From assembly GCA_009760855.2 (NCBI GenBank), contig WPIO01000018.1, forward strand, positions 6,307,501-6,369,500: a stretch of 62,000 nucleotides of DNA. Direction: 5' to 3'. Shown here in pieces: positions 12,202 through 22,701 of the stretch. Each line of letters opens with the position of its first letter. The stretch's first letter is position 1. A program made the position numbers and the translations under genes. The notes beneath the pieces were generated by a model. That model had not been told where the DNA came from and made no database searches. It was given only the letters and a program-made list of their open reading frames with translations. Origin of the DNA: Cristatella mucedo. Taxonomy: Eukaryota; Bryozoa; Phylactolaemata; Cristatellidae.

Positions 12202-12929
12202 AAATTTCGATTGTCTTGCAGTGATTTCCCCCTTGGATCACACGGCAACATACAGGGTCAACTTTCTTTCGTTCAGCCGAAGTGCAATAAGAATGTCTGT
12301 CTATCGTTGCTTTTATCCTAGGAACTAGACAACAGCTTGCCACGGCCAGAATATTATGGATATCTGTCTGAGCACCGGATGCTGCCAGTGCTGGGTGGAG
12401 TGGAGTGAAGGTCAGTGCAGAGGTGCTACGGCCGGCTGGATTGGCTGCTTGAGCAATGCTCAGTACATCACCCCTTAGCATTAGCGATAACAATAAGCCT
12501 TTGTACAGCACCGTAGGGGAGTCGAACCTCTGTCCGGGCACTGAACAGCTTGCAACAAAAGAAGGAATGACCGAGAGTTAATGACAAGCAAGGTAGCATG
12601 GTTAAATAAGCATGCAAAAGCACTTCAGAGGACCCTTAAGGCTGTTGATTAGTAGAGCCCCTGGTTAGTAGCATGCACTAGATCGTGCATGTATATGCAG
12701 ACAAAAAGGCCTGTGCAAAACAGACTAGTTCGCAGGGGTGAGCAGTGACTTATATGCTGCAAAAATAAAGGTGGTAACGGAAGCTGAAAGTGAATTCCAG
12801 ACTTTCGTTACTGTAGACCCCTGCTTCTTGTCATTAGCTGGGATGGACGTGGTTTTGAGGCATGCTCTGCAAACAGAAATTCTGTGTCAGCCCAGACAGT
12901 GGGTCATTTGCTCCTATGGCAGTGCAGTA

Positions 12930-12965
12930 GCAATAATAATAATAATTATTATTGTTATTATTACA
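12930..12965. repeat. (ATA)/(ATT)n run
   Basis: AATAATAAT passing into TTATTATT, a small near-palindromic AT run without the adjoining LINE tail motif. Confidence 0.7.
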
Positions 12966-13431
12966 ATCCTCCCTGCACTAGAGAACGGCCTCGGGCGACT
13001 CCGAGCATGGTGTGGGCCTTTACCTGACTTCTCTGTGATACCCTCCGGGTATTCCGCTGCTATCTTCTCTGTGACTGTTTATGAGCTGACATCGGACATG
13101 CCACTCAAAACAGGATGTGCTTAGCATAAGGTGCGATGTCGCCATTGCCAGTGCCAGACTGTTGCAGGGTCTAGGCTGTCCTGACTTTATCAAACGTACT
13201 GGTCTGTGAAGCTTGCTGGTTGTGCAGTGCATTGTGCTGGTGATGTTTTGTGCTGCACATATTGGCTAGCTGCCATCTTGCCTGCCGTTCACATCACGTG
13301 ACCATTGCTTCTTTTGCAGCTAGCTTTAAGGCATCCGGATGGAGATTTGGTTCTCCCCGTATTCGAAACAAGTGACTTATTATCAGCCTTTATAATTTTT
13401 TTGACTGAGTCCATCTATCCATAGTTGCAAG

Positions 13432-14332
13432 TTGCCAACGTTCAAAATTGGCTCTGCCAGCATATCTCATGTTGAATCTGCTCGAAATCTAGGTGTCATG
13501 TTCCAAAGTGACCTCTCGTTAGACGACCACATCAGCTCCACAGTCAAATCTGCCTACTGTCAGCTACACAACATTGCTAAAATTCGGGCTTGTTTAGATA
13601 AGGATACCATGTCCAAGTTGGTCCGTGCATTCGTAACATCCCGTCTCGACTTCTGCAACTCACTGCTTACTGGCCTACCGGCATGTGTGATCAGGCGATT
13701 GCAGCTGGTGCAAAACTCTGCAGCTAGGCTTGTCTGTCGTGAGCATCGCAGTTGCCACATCACACCGCTTCTCGCCGACTTGCACTGGCTATGAGTCAAG
13801 CAACAGATCGACTTCAAGGTTTTGTCGCTCACTTTTAGGTCCCTTCGTTCCATGGCTCCAGCCTACCTCTCCGATATACTCCCCCATCAGGCCAAGCATC
13901 GTACCACCCGCTTTTCGGAATCCAACAGTCTAGAAATACCTCGTACAAACCTCAAATTCTTTGGAGACCGTGCATTTAGTTCGTATGCTCCCAAAGCCTG
14001 GAACTCCCTCCCGACTTGTGTCAGAACATCCCCTGACTTGACCACATTTAAAAAGAACTTAAAACACACCTATTTCGGACAGCATTCAGTGGGTCCGTGT
14101 GATTCGTCCTTCATGTGCTTATGTGTGCTGACACTGTGCATGCTGCCACTAACCACATTTGCATGTTGACCCTGTGCATGTCACCTTAACCAAGTTATTC
14201 ATTTTGTTTGTTTATCAAGCATGATATTACTCACCATTCAATTGCATTTCCCTTTGCAGCAAATGTAAAGCGCCTAGAAAGAGATTGAGTTCTCTGAGGG
14301 CGCTTTATCAAGTACATTATTATTATTATAAT
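13432..14332 (+). mobile_element. LINE family A, best-preserved 3' copy
   Basis: The clearest copy of the family. It is open for about 120 codons from near the ATG-like start of a KIGSASISHVESARNLGV block, through [13 protein letters not shown] and LVQNSAARLVCR, to a TGA at 13792-13794 in the normally Trp-Leu-Pro region. It then continues in another frame through SLRSMAPAYLSDILPHQ and FSSYAPKAWNSLPTC. It ends in the typical 3' UTR, the tail motif and (ATT)n. 5'-truncated just after the reverse-transcriptase domain. Confidence 0.9.
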
Positions 14333-14909
14333 GGTTTTGTTGTGCCCTTTGGGAAATTAGCATTACTGCGGTGGTACAGCTTTTGTGAGTACCATTTTGA
14401 AATACATGAGATAATGTAGTGTATTTGCATACGTACAGTAGCTAGTGCATGCATTTTCATAGTTGAAATTGAACGATGAATTGTTTGAATTATTAGATGT
14501 TTGTTAGCAGGCCTTTGACCAGCACGTTACTTAATTACTTATTTAAAAGATGAGGAGATTATCTCTCAGTGGAGCAGATGAAAATGAAGAGCCTGACTGG
14601 TAAAGTCGGCCTTAGCGATGATCTGCTGGTTGGTGAACCATTGTGGCTGAGCCTTAGCTCTGAGGCTATGCTCTTATTTGCATGGTCTTTAATTTTCAAG
14701 TTGAATATCGTGTAGCCTCTCCACCCATCCGCCTGCCCACCATCCCTACCTGATTTCTTGCAAGTACGAGCTGGTAAATATTATTGTTACCCATCGGCTA
14801 AGGCCAAGGTAGCAGCTGGCCGTGGAGCAGCCACAGGAGCAGCTCAGCCAATGCTTGCTCCCTCAGTTGTGCAAAGAGAGAGACTGCCCTCGAGGCTGTC
14901 CTGCCCTGT

Positions 14910-15060
14910 GCTGCTGCTGCCACATTAGGTGCTGCCACTGCTGCTGCTGCTGTTGGCAATGACATTGCCACGCCGCCGCTGCTGTTGCCGCTGCTGCCAC
15001 GGCGGCAGCCGCTGTTGCTGTTATTGCTGTTGTTGCTGCCACCGCTGCTGCTGCTGCCTG
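14910..15060. repeat. CTG/CCG/GTT triplet-rich tract
   Basis: Imperfect CTG, CCG and TTG triplets, giving a poly-Leu frame at 14985 onward that is out of frame with the GTPase exon at 15241. It could lie in the 5' UTR or promoter of the ARL9/10-like gene. Confidence 0.8.
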
Positions 15061-15240
15061 AGCTGCCGGACCATGCTATTTATTGTATCTTATTAGCGTG
15101 CTATTTCGGCAGAGTTCTTCCCTTCTCATTGCTGCGACACATCGCTGTGGCAGGCTGGCCAGCAGCGCTGGATCAACTCGTGACATGTAGGCGGCGTACA
15201 TTCCCCGCGTCTGCAGGTGGCCCAGCTGCCTGCCACTCAG

Positions 15241-15424
15241 ATGAGCCCTCCGAGCCCACCACCACCTCGACGGAGGCTGCTCGTTCTCGGCCTCGACCAG
15301 TCGGGGAAAAGCAGTCTACTGTCGGCCTTGACCGGCACCGCCCCGATCGAGGCTCCGCTGCCCACCGAGCGCTTCAACGCGGCGACTGTCGACGGCGGTG
15401 ACATGTCTTTCGACCTATGGGAAG
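15241..15424 (+). CDS. ARL9/10-like exon with P-loop
   Basis: Encodes residues 1-61 plus the first base of codon 62. Donor GAAG|GTGAGC at 15424/15425. A proline run (residues 3-9) and RRR precede the first strand. The frame is also open back to 15184, so an upstream exon joined at the acceptor before 15217 is an alternative to starting at this ATG. Confidence 0.85.
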
Positions 15425-18341
15425 GTGAGCGACCAATTTCAATCAAGCTTGAAGCGCCTCACTCTTTGCCTGCGCACATAGGGCTTGTCCCCTGTGGCGT
15501 CCAGCCGAGGCAAAGGGGGGAGAGAGAGAGAAGGGGGCTAAAGGAGTAAGGCCCTCATGCCTCTGGCTGAGTAGGCGGTCCGTGCTGCTGCTACTGCTGC
15601 AGCTTCTCACGGCCCCTCTTTGTCCACAAATGTCCACCCTGTTTCGCCCTTCTCCCTCCCCCCTTGGAAGCTCGCAGCCCGGCCGGGTTCTCTAGCAGGC
15701 TTCCGGGGAGCCGCCACTTTCTAGAATCCTGGGTATCGCTAGAAACCCTGCCATTCTATAACTGCTTTGCAGGGATGTGAGCATTCGTTTGCTGCACTGT
15801 GCTCCTGGTTGTGCTAGCGGTGGGGGCCTAGCGAGAAAGATCTCCTAGGCAGTTAGCATTGCCCCTTCCCCACCGAAGCCTGGGAAGGCAGACTTGCAGA
15901 GCGACACTTTCGAAGTCTCTCAGAAGGTGCACTGTGGGTGCAGATTCTGGGTGCTCTTCCAGATGAGGTAATTACTTGTTTAGATCAGGCTACAAAGTCT
16001 GCCAGCGCTGGAGGAACCAGCTTTGAAGTTGCATACTCAGCACAGTGTCGGTTTGGGGGTTGGCTATTTTTATGATTATTAAATAAATTGTTGCCTTTTT
16101 GGAGTTGCTAAAAAGGCAATCCTCTTTTATGTGGACGTGCCGGGGCTTGCCGAGCTGGCTGCCTTCGGTTAGCTGCTCCTGCTTCTCCAAGAACAGAGGT
16201 AACAACTTTTTAGTGTCAAAAAGAGGCTTGTGCCTTTCACTGACCAGTGTAATGGATATGCCCCCTCCAGCCAGGCCTTCCATCAGGGAAAGCTTGAAAC
16301 CAATGGTGGCCAGCCATAATAGACCCTGCTTTAATTGCATAATCAACCATTTCTGTTAAGAAAACGCTCGAGTTGGCTTGGGACGATAACAGTAAGCGAT
16401 CGTTTTCACTATATTGTGGCCACATGCCCCTGTACAGTACAAACTCGAGTATCTGCCAAGCAGGCTGCCACGTGGTGGCTCCCGAACGAGGTGGTTCGAT
16501 GGTTGCTGCGTTTTCAAGCTTTTCCCGGCGAAGGAGCTGGTCCCTTTCTCCTGACCACCTCTGACTTTCCTCCTAGTTAGGACGTTTACATGACAGATTT
16601 GGTGGCCGACTCAGTCCCGCCCACAGCTCGTGCTCTAATGCAAGAGGCAGGAAAATACAACAGAATTCCCAATGGAAGCCACCGGGCCAAGACTTAAAGA
16701 AATATGGAATATGCTGCTGCAGTCATAGTGACGATTATGGGATAAGAAGAGAAAACGTGGATGTTGGCTGCAGTGGCCGTATTAGCAATGGTGGAGTGTT
16801 CCGTAATTCATAGCTATCGAGGCTGACCGAAAACGGAAGCCTCAGCATACCGACTCCTAGACCTCTGCCGCGACTGAGTACCTCTACCCTATTTGTAATG
16901 GTTGTTGATGGGCATTTTTTTCAGAAGGAATACCTACTGAAGTCACACAACAAAAGGGGGCTCACTCACGTGCTGAAGATCCATAACTAGCGCTTGAGTC
17001 GTGCTAGGCAAGTTTTTGAACATGCATTTGGCATCCTGTCTAACAGAGTGCAAGTGCTTCGCACTCATATTGCTGCTAAGGCAGTGGCTGCTGAACAAAG
17101 CGCTTTAGCTTGTTGTGTTCCTTGCAACTATTTACTGGATAAGAATGGTATTCTCAAGGCTACTGCCGCACTAACGAGCACCGACCCACCAGCTGGCACG
17201 TTTGCCCCCTTTAGCAATGAATGCAGCTACAATTCTTCTACAAGAGCTCAGACAGTCCAAGCTGAATACAGTGCTTACTTGAATACTGTTGGAGCAGCCG
17301 TAGATGGAATCAGTAACGTGCGATAGAGGAAATTAACCATTCAATGGATTTTTACTCATCAGTGGAGAGCTCAGCCGGACTATGGGACTCCGGCATTGTG
17401 ACTTCGACAACGGGGATGCAATCATCAATCGCAGATGCTGAGCCCCTTTGCACAACATTTATAAAATTCGAGCTTCACAAGAAGCCGTTCACTGGGTGAC
17501 AATAGTCTCAAGTATGTGGCTGCATTGCTGCCAAATTCTTCGCACTCATCTGGAGGGAGCGAAACCATCAGCTAACTTGGCAGCGGCGCAATCCACTGTT
17601 GTGGCTGATGTCTTATGGGTAGAGCGCCGAATACAAGCACTTGTGCCTGATGGAGAGCCTTGACTCAGGACAGTCTTTGCTCGGCTGACAAGTTCTGGTC
17701 TTATCGCCGACTTCGGCATCTTGGCTGCACGTTTAATAAGAGTCGCTTAAAAGAGTGACTTGGGCTCTGACTGTCTGACTGGCAGCTGTTACAGCCATCT
17801 TGTGAAGTGTTGGCATCATCAAATCACGTGGTAGCTTCTGCTTGCTCGTGCTGATCTGGTGATGCAGACATCCACGAATCATTATCCTGAAATAATAATA
17901 ATAATAATGGATTTGATATAGCGCCCTCAGAGAACTCAATCTCTTTTTAGGCACTTTACAGATGCTGCCAAGGAAGCACGATTCCTACGAGTTTATCAAA
18001 CAGCCTGAGGGCACTATACAAATTTAGTGTTATTATTTTTGTTATTAAACGTTGGCAGCTGGTCTCAAAGATTAGCCGGAAAGAGCTGTCCATTATACAT
18101 GCAGTGGGGCCATTAGTTATATATAGTTTATATATAGTTTTATATAGTTATATATAGTTTTTACAGCTCTCCCAGAGCTTGTAGTGGCCAAATTAAAAGT
18201 CTCTTTGAGCACTGAGAATAGTGATGTGAGTTAAGTAACCGAATTGTTCAGGGGGCAGGCCTACAGAACACTTCGAGTGGCTTTGGAGCACCCCAAGATA
18301 GCCTTATCTATATCTAGGCACTCTCTCTGTCTCTGTCTCTC

Positions 18342-18425
<84 letters not shown>

Positions 18426-18668
18426 TGTGTGTGTCTATGTCTCTCTCATTCATGCGAATGCTGCTCTGACGATGCTTTAGCTGCGTAGGGCCTATATCAT
18501 TTGTATGAGTACGTACATGTGCGTTTTTACTCCAAGAAGCTACAAAGACTAAGCAGGTGTAACGTTGAGAAGCTTTCTATTGCATACTCGAAGCCTAAAC
18601 AACTTTGAGGCATAATACAGTAGCAAATGCACCTAACCTCAAACAACAGAAAGAGAGAGAGAGAGAGA

Positions 18669-18726
<58 letters not shown>

Positions 18727-21700
18727 AAGTTGCATAGCTGAGTCAATGAGGACAACTGAGGAAGTGAGCACGATCAAAATAGGAGCTCAGAATGGTTGAA
18801 ACAGATGTGTTAGAGTTGGCAGCGTATGAAAAGTGTCATTGAATAAAAATTGTGGTAACGAGTTCCAAAGTGTAGGCCTCGAAAAACTAAGATACTCTGC
18901 CTCCCCTTTAATGGTGTTCGTAGGTGCTGCTGCAGTTAAATATTGCCACCATGCCTTGAGCAAGACAGCTTCTCCTGGCCACTGCTACACTATCACATCA
19001 GTCTCCCCGACTTTACAACAACAATAATACACTTGATAAAGCAACATCAGAGAACTCAATCTTTCTAGGCGTTTTACATTTGCTGCAAAGGAAACTCGAT
19101 CGAATGGTCAGTGATATCGTGCTTGATAAGCAACATGAAGAACGTAGTTAGGGATGACATGCACAGGGTCAGCATGCAAGTGTGGTTAGTGGTAGCATGC
19201 AACAGTGTTAGCATACATAAGCACAGTCTGAAGCAGGTAGGTCCTCCCTCGCAGGCTGCTGCAGTTTAGATGCATCATTCGCTACCCTGTCGGTGTCGGT
19301 CAGTCGACTGCAGCTAGTTTGGCCTTGCAGCAAGGTCATTCGGCAGTTTCGGCAACCGGATTTGGAGCTTGAGGGCCGAGGAAATGAGCAGGCAACAAAG
19401 CCTAAATTTGAGCCTTGCTCTGTCCCCAAGGGCTGCTAGAATGGCCTGTCACCAATCGTGAGGTCGAGCCATGAGGTTGCCTGCTCAGCCATTCGTGCAT
19501 TCAAGCAGTTCAGGCAGCTTATAATGATAATAATAATAAATTTGTACAGCTCCCCCACTGAACTTTCGGACGAAGTGTAGCTAAGAAATTTGAATGAGAA
19601 AAGCCGGGAGTACGATGTCAACCAAGTAGGTGAGTAGCAGGTAGGCTGCAGCCATGGAATGGGAGACTTAAAAGTGAGTGACAGAACCTTGAATTCGATG
19701 GGCTTCTGGATTAGGAGCCAGTGCAGGTCGGCAAGAAGTGATGTGACGTGGCAACTGTACAGCTCATGACAGACAAGCCTACTGCAGAGATTTTCGCCAG
19801 CTGTAAACACCTGATTGCACAGGCCGGTAGACCAGCAAGCAGTGAGCTACAAAAGTCTGGCTTGTTTAGACAGGGATATCACTTCTAAATTGGTCCCTGC
19901 ATTTGTGATATCCATCGTGACTCAGGTGCTTACAGCTGGTGCAAAAAATTTGCAACTAGGCTTGTCTGTCGTGAGCACCACAGTTTCCACATCTCACCAC
20001 TTCTTGCCGACTTGCACTGGCTACCAGTCAAGCAGGGGATCGACTTCATGATTTTGCCACTGACTTTTAGGTTTCTTCATTCTTTGGCTCCAGCCTACCT
20101 ATCAGATCTACTCCCCCCATAAGGCTAAGCATGGTACCACCTGTTTTTTGGAGTCTATTTGTTTACCTATACCTTCTCAAATCCTTTGGAGACCGTGCCT
20201 TTAGTTCGTATACTCCCAAAGTCTGCAACTCACCCCTCGACTTGCATCACGCCATCTCCTGACTTGTCCACATTTAAAAATAAACTAAAAGCATATCTAT
20301 GTATGACAGCATTTAGTGGGTCCATGTGGTTCGTCCTTGTATGTGCTTATGCTCGCCGACACTGTGCATGCTGCCACTAACCATACTTACTTGCTGACCT
20401 TATATGCATGTCCTTTGAACAATTTGATTCTTGTTGTTTATTGAGCATGCTACCCCTAACCACTCGATCGTGCTTCCTTTGTAGCAAATGTAAAGTGCCT
20501 ATAAGGAGATTGAATTCTCTGAGGAGGCTTTATCAAATTATTATTACTATTATTAGTATTATTATTATCATCATTAGAAGTCGAGACGGGATGGCACAAA
20601 TGCATCGACCAATTAGGATGCAGTATCCCTGTCTAAGCAAGCCCGAAGTTTAACAATTTTATGTAGTTTAACAATTTTATGTAATTTTAAGTAGGCAGAG
20701 AGTAGGCAATTTTCGCGGACTGCATAGCCACAAGCGCCTGCTCTGTGACAGCGTTTAAAATAATCTTTCTAGTCGCAGGAGCTGGAGAAGCTCGCGGTTG
20801 CTGGCCCGATTACCTGGACGGCACCGATGCGCTGGTGTTCGTCATCGACTCTGCCAATCCGAACCGGCTGCCCGAGGCGCGCATCGAAATTCGAAAGCTT
20901 CTCGCAAGCCCTAAGCTGGCAGCTATACCCATCGTGGTGATAGCCAACAAGCAGGTAGGGAACGGGCTGCTCCTCTGCAGCTGTCGCATGCTTTTGCATA
21001 CGCATCGCCTGCTTCCCTCGTTTGAATATTCAGTGAGCAAGAAATCGGTCCGAGACGAAAGAGTGTTGACGAACAATTGCTGAAAGGCATCAGCAAACGA
21101 GTCGCTCGGAGAAGGTGCAGATTTTTTTGTTTGGTAAAGGGGTGAGTGCCGTGCCTTCAGGCTGCTAGGTCCTTCGGTAGGCGAGCAAGCCAGCGTCAGT
21201 GAGTTTTCTGAGCCTGTCCACACGATGCGATGGTCAGGGCTGACAAAGCTGGGACAAATTATGTTTGCTTCCGCCTTTGTTATCAACCTTGCCATGTTTA
21301 TAGCGGCAGACCTGACATCATTATGACAATCATTGCCCGTGTTCTTTTGCTGGAGTCGTAATCGCTGTGGCTAACGGCAATGTGGCATGGATAGGCAGAG
21401 GCTTCAGCCCCCCTCTTCCTTAAATTCGGTACTGGGCAGTGAAATCTGCTAAGATTGGATTATGAGGTCAAAGTTCGGCCACTCTCTTGTACACTTTGCC
21501 TTCCCCCCCCCCCTTGCAGTACCGGCATCCGTTTTATGATCAACCGGAAAAGCAAATGGCTCAAAAGGGACTGGGGCACTCGGTTAGAGGCACTCTGGGC
21601 ACCTACAGTTTCTGAAGGTTTTCTGGGGCTCTTTAGAATCGTTCACCAAGAAATCTAGAAGAAAGTACAAGCTCCTTGCTGTAAGATGAATGTCGATCGT

Positions 21701-22701
21701 TGTCGGCAAGGATTTCGTTATGCCTCAAATTTGCCTATCCTACAAGCAATATTTGGCAAGCCTGGAATTGTATTGGGGTGCATGCCTATTTGGGACGTTC
21801 GTTGTTGAGTTGGCACTGGCTGAGTCGAGGGCACTTGATGGACGACCGTTGATAGAGATAGGGTGTGCCCTTGCCCCAGCCTCCCACCTGTCCTAATTAG
21901 GTGCACCACCGTCGTGCCTGAACTTAGTAGTTAAGAGCCCCCTCCCTGCATGCGGCTACATGAGCTGCATCTCTTCCGTGAACAGGCGGTGCCACAGGGC
22001 GGTTTCTCAATTGCTATTCGTTCTATTTTAGGGAGACTTCAATTTTGCTGCAGGACCTGCTGGCTGGGGTAAAGCTATGTCTACCGGCTGGATGGCGTTG
22101 CGATAACCTCTCATAGCTAGGCGCCCCTCTATCACACTGAGAGAATCTCAATGCAGGAATTATTCCACCGAAGCACGTACACAAATGCACGCGCACACAC
22201 ACAAAACACCCAGAGGATCATCGGAGTGCTCAGAGTGCGAAACGTGGCCTGCTCAGAAAACGGTGCTCTCCTTTCTGAAAGCCGCAGCAGACTAAAGCTT
22301 GAGCGTAAAGAGTGCGCTTGATGTTTTTTCTTTGGTGAATGGCTTCGTGTCGTAGCCAATCCGGTAACGAAAGGTGTTCAGCCTGAAGCTGCAGCTGCAC
22401 TCTTAACGGCAGCTCTCAGATATGACTTCTTATTGCTGCCATCGGGGCTGCTGCTGCTGCCTTGGCCTCTACTGGTGATCGATCGTCCTCGGCCGCATAC
22501 ACTCACAGGCAGTTGATCGTTTCCTTCCAGGATCAGCCCACTGCCGAGTCGCCGGGCACGATCCTTGCTGCGTTAGGGCTGATGGCTGAAGACGTCGGGG
22601 TTCGCAAGGTGCTCGTCATAGGGACCGAAATGATGCCCGGCAGCCCGTGCCTCTGCACTGACGACCTCCTGCGCATACTCGAGTCCCTGTGGCAGGCATA
22701 G
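15241..22701 (+). CDS. ARL9/ARL10-like small GTPase (three-exon spliced gene)
   Basis: Joined CDS 15241-15424, 20779-20954, 22531-22701; 176 residues with the ATG at 15241. Arf-family GTPases switch between GDP and GTP and recruit effectors to membranes; ARL9 and ARL10 are poorly characterised members. Seen here: P-loop GLDQSGKS (residues 17-24), switch-I threonine in PLPTERFN (Thr42), a central strand ALVFVIDSAN, and the base-specificity motif NKQD (residues 118-121) created across the second splice junction. Splice phases (1, then 0) keep the frame. The G3 region reads LWEGAGE instead of the Arf WDxGGQ, so the catalytic glutamine is missing, as I recall for ARL10. There is no N-terminal Met-Gly for myristoylation. 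ARL10 carries a membrane anchor upstream of the G domain. A possible acceptor just before 15217 (TCTGCAG) leaves room for an upstream exon. The first intron (5.3 kb) is full of transposon relics. Confidence 0.85.
16757..17326 (+). pseudogene. PIF/Harbinger transposase relic
   Basis: In one frame from 16757 the sequence gives VDVGCSGRISNGGVFRNS, then a PRPLP block, a KEYLLKSHNKRG stretch, RLSRARQVFEHAFGILSNR and an ALACCVPCNYL motif. This is the conserved C-terminal half of PIF/Harbinger DDE nucleases (usual forms: VGxxGxxSDxGVF, LLKPY, RLSRARxxxExxFGxL, CCxLHNYL). It is broken by in-frame TAG codons at 16811-16813 and 16988-16990. The usual Gly-Asp-(Asp/Glu)-Ala-Phe metal-binding segment reads VDGHFF and the LHNY histidine is gone. 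It lies in sense orientation in the first intron of the GTPase gene and is inactive. Confidence 0.8.
17892..17982 (-). mobile_element. LINE family A, 3' tail only
   Basis: (ATT)n tail at 17892-17908, then antisense family tail motif and the start of the 3' UTR. A second, + strand, scrap of the same tail (CTGAGGGCACTATACAAATT) follows directly at about 17990-18040, making a small inverted pair. Confidence 0.7.
18117..18165. repeat. TATATAGTTT tandem repeat
   Basis: About five imperfect units of a TATATAGTT-like decamer. Confidence 0.8.
18321..18447. repeat. (GTCT)n / (CT)n / (GT)n compound microsatellite
   Basis: About thirteen GTCT units followed by CT and GT runs, within the GTPase first intron. 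Confidence 0.95.
18527..18906 (-). mobile_element. LINE family B, old diverged copy split by a (GA)n tract
   Basis: Antisense match to the family B 3' coding end: the CTACAAAGACTAAGCAGGTG block on the left and AGTTGCATAGCTGAGTC, GAGGAAGTGAGCACGAT and AATTGTGGTAACGAGTTCCA on the right. A 70-base GA tract (18651-18722) sits where intact copies read AACAAAGAGAAAGTGGGAAG. Confidence 0.65.
18651..18722. repeat. (GA)n microsatellite inside LINE B
   Basis: About 34 GA units with one GGAA interruption. It occupies the place of the short AAAGAGAAAG run of intact family B copies, so it probably expanded in situ. Confidence 0.9.
19021..19228 (-). mobile_element. LINE family A, 3' UTR copy
   Basis: Antisense tail with ATT units, the motif TTTACATTTGCTGCAAAGGA, and the 3' UTR as far as the GTCAGCATGCAAGTGTGGTT block. 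No coding part. Confidence 0.8.
19521..19857 (-). mobile_element. LINE family A, 3' fragment (left arm of head-to-head pair)
   Basis: ATT tail at 19521-19542, a deleted 3' UTR, then antisense C-terminal coding sequence (PIEFKVLSLTF, LLADLHWL, RLVCHELYSCH) as far as a TGTAGCTC-like stretch at about 19857. Confidence 0.75.
19858..20575 (+). mobile_element. LINE family A, 3' fragment (right arm of head-to-head pair)
   Basis: Sense copy starting at the GGCTTGTTTAGACAGGGATA block and running through decayed C-terminal coding sequence, 3' UTR and tail to the (ATT)n at 20537-20575. Several frame breaks. Confidence 0.8.
20779..20954 (+). CDS. ARL9/10-like exon with switch II region and central strands
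   Basis: Acceptor TAGTCGCAG before 20779 and donor AAGCAG|GTAGGG at 20954. Two bases complete codon 62, followed by 58 codons (residues 63-120). Carries the degenerate G3 (GAGEA), the VFVIDSAN strand and IVVIANKQ, ending at phase 0 directly before the Asp of NKQD. Confidence 0.9.
22531..22701 (+). CDS. ARL9/10-like terminal exon
   Basis: Acceptor TTTCCTTCCAG before 22531; first codon is the Asp of NKQD. 56 codons, then TAG at 22699-22701. Encodes the last strand and helix (ILAALGLMAED, VLVIGTEMMPGSP, DDLLRILESLW). The family's usual SAK/SCA G5 position is not conserved. Confidence 0.88.
   Translation, partial: DQPTAESPGTILAALGLMAEDVGVRKVLVIGTEMMPGSPCLCTDDLLRILESLWQA

Noticed and set aside
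14985-15401. Poly-leucine frame that looks like a signal peptide upstream of the GTPase.
   Set aside because: It is encoded by CTG/TTG triplets and runs in a different frame from the GTPase exon.
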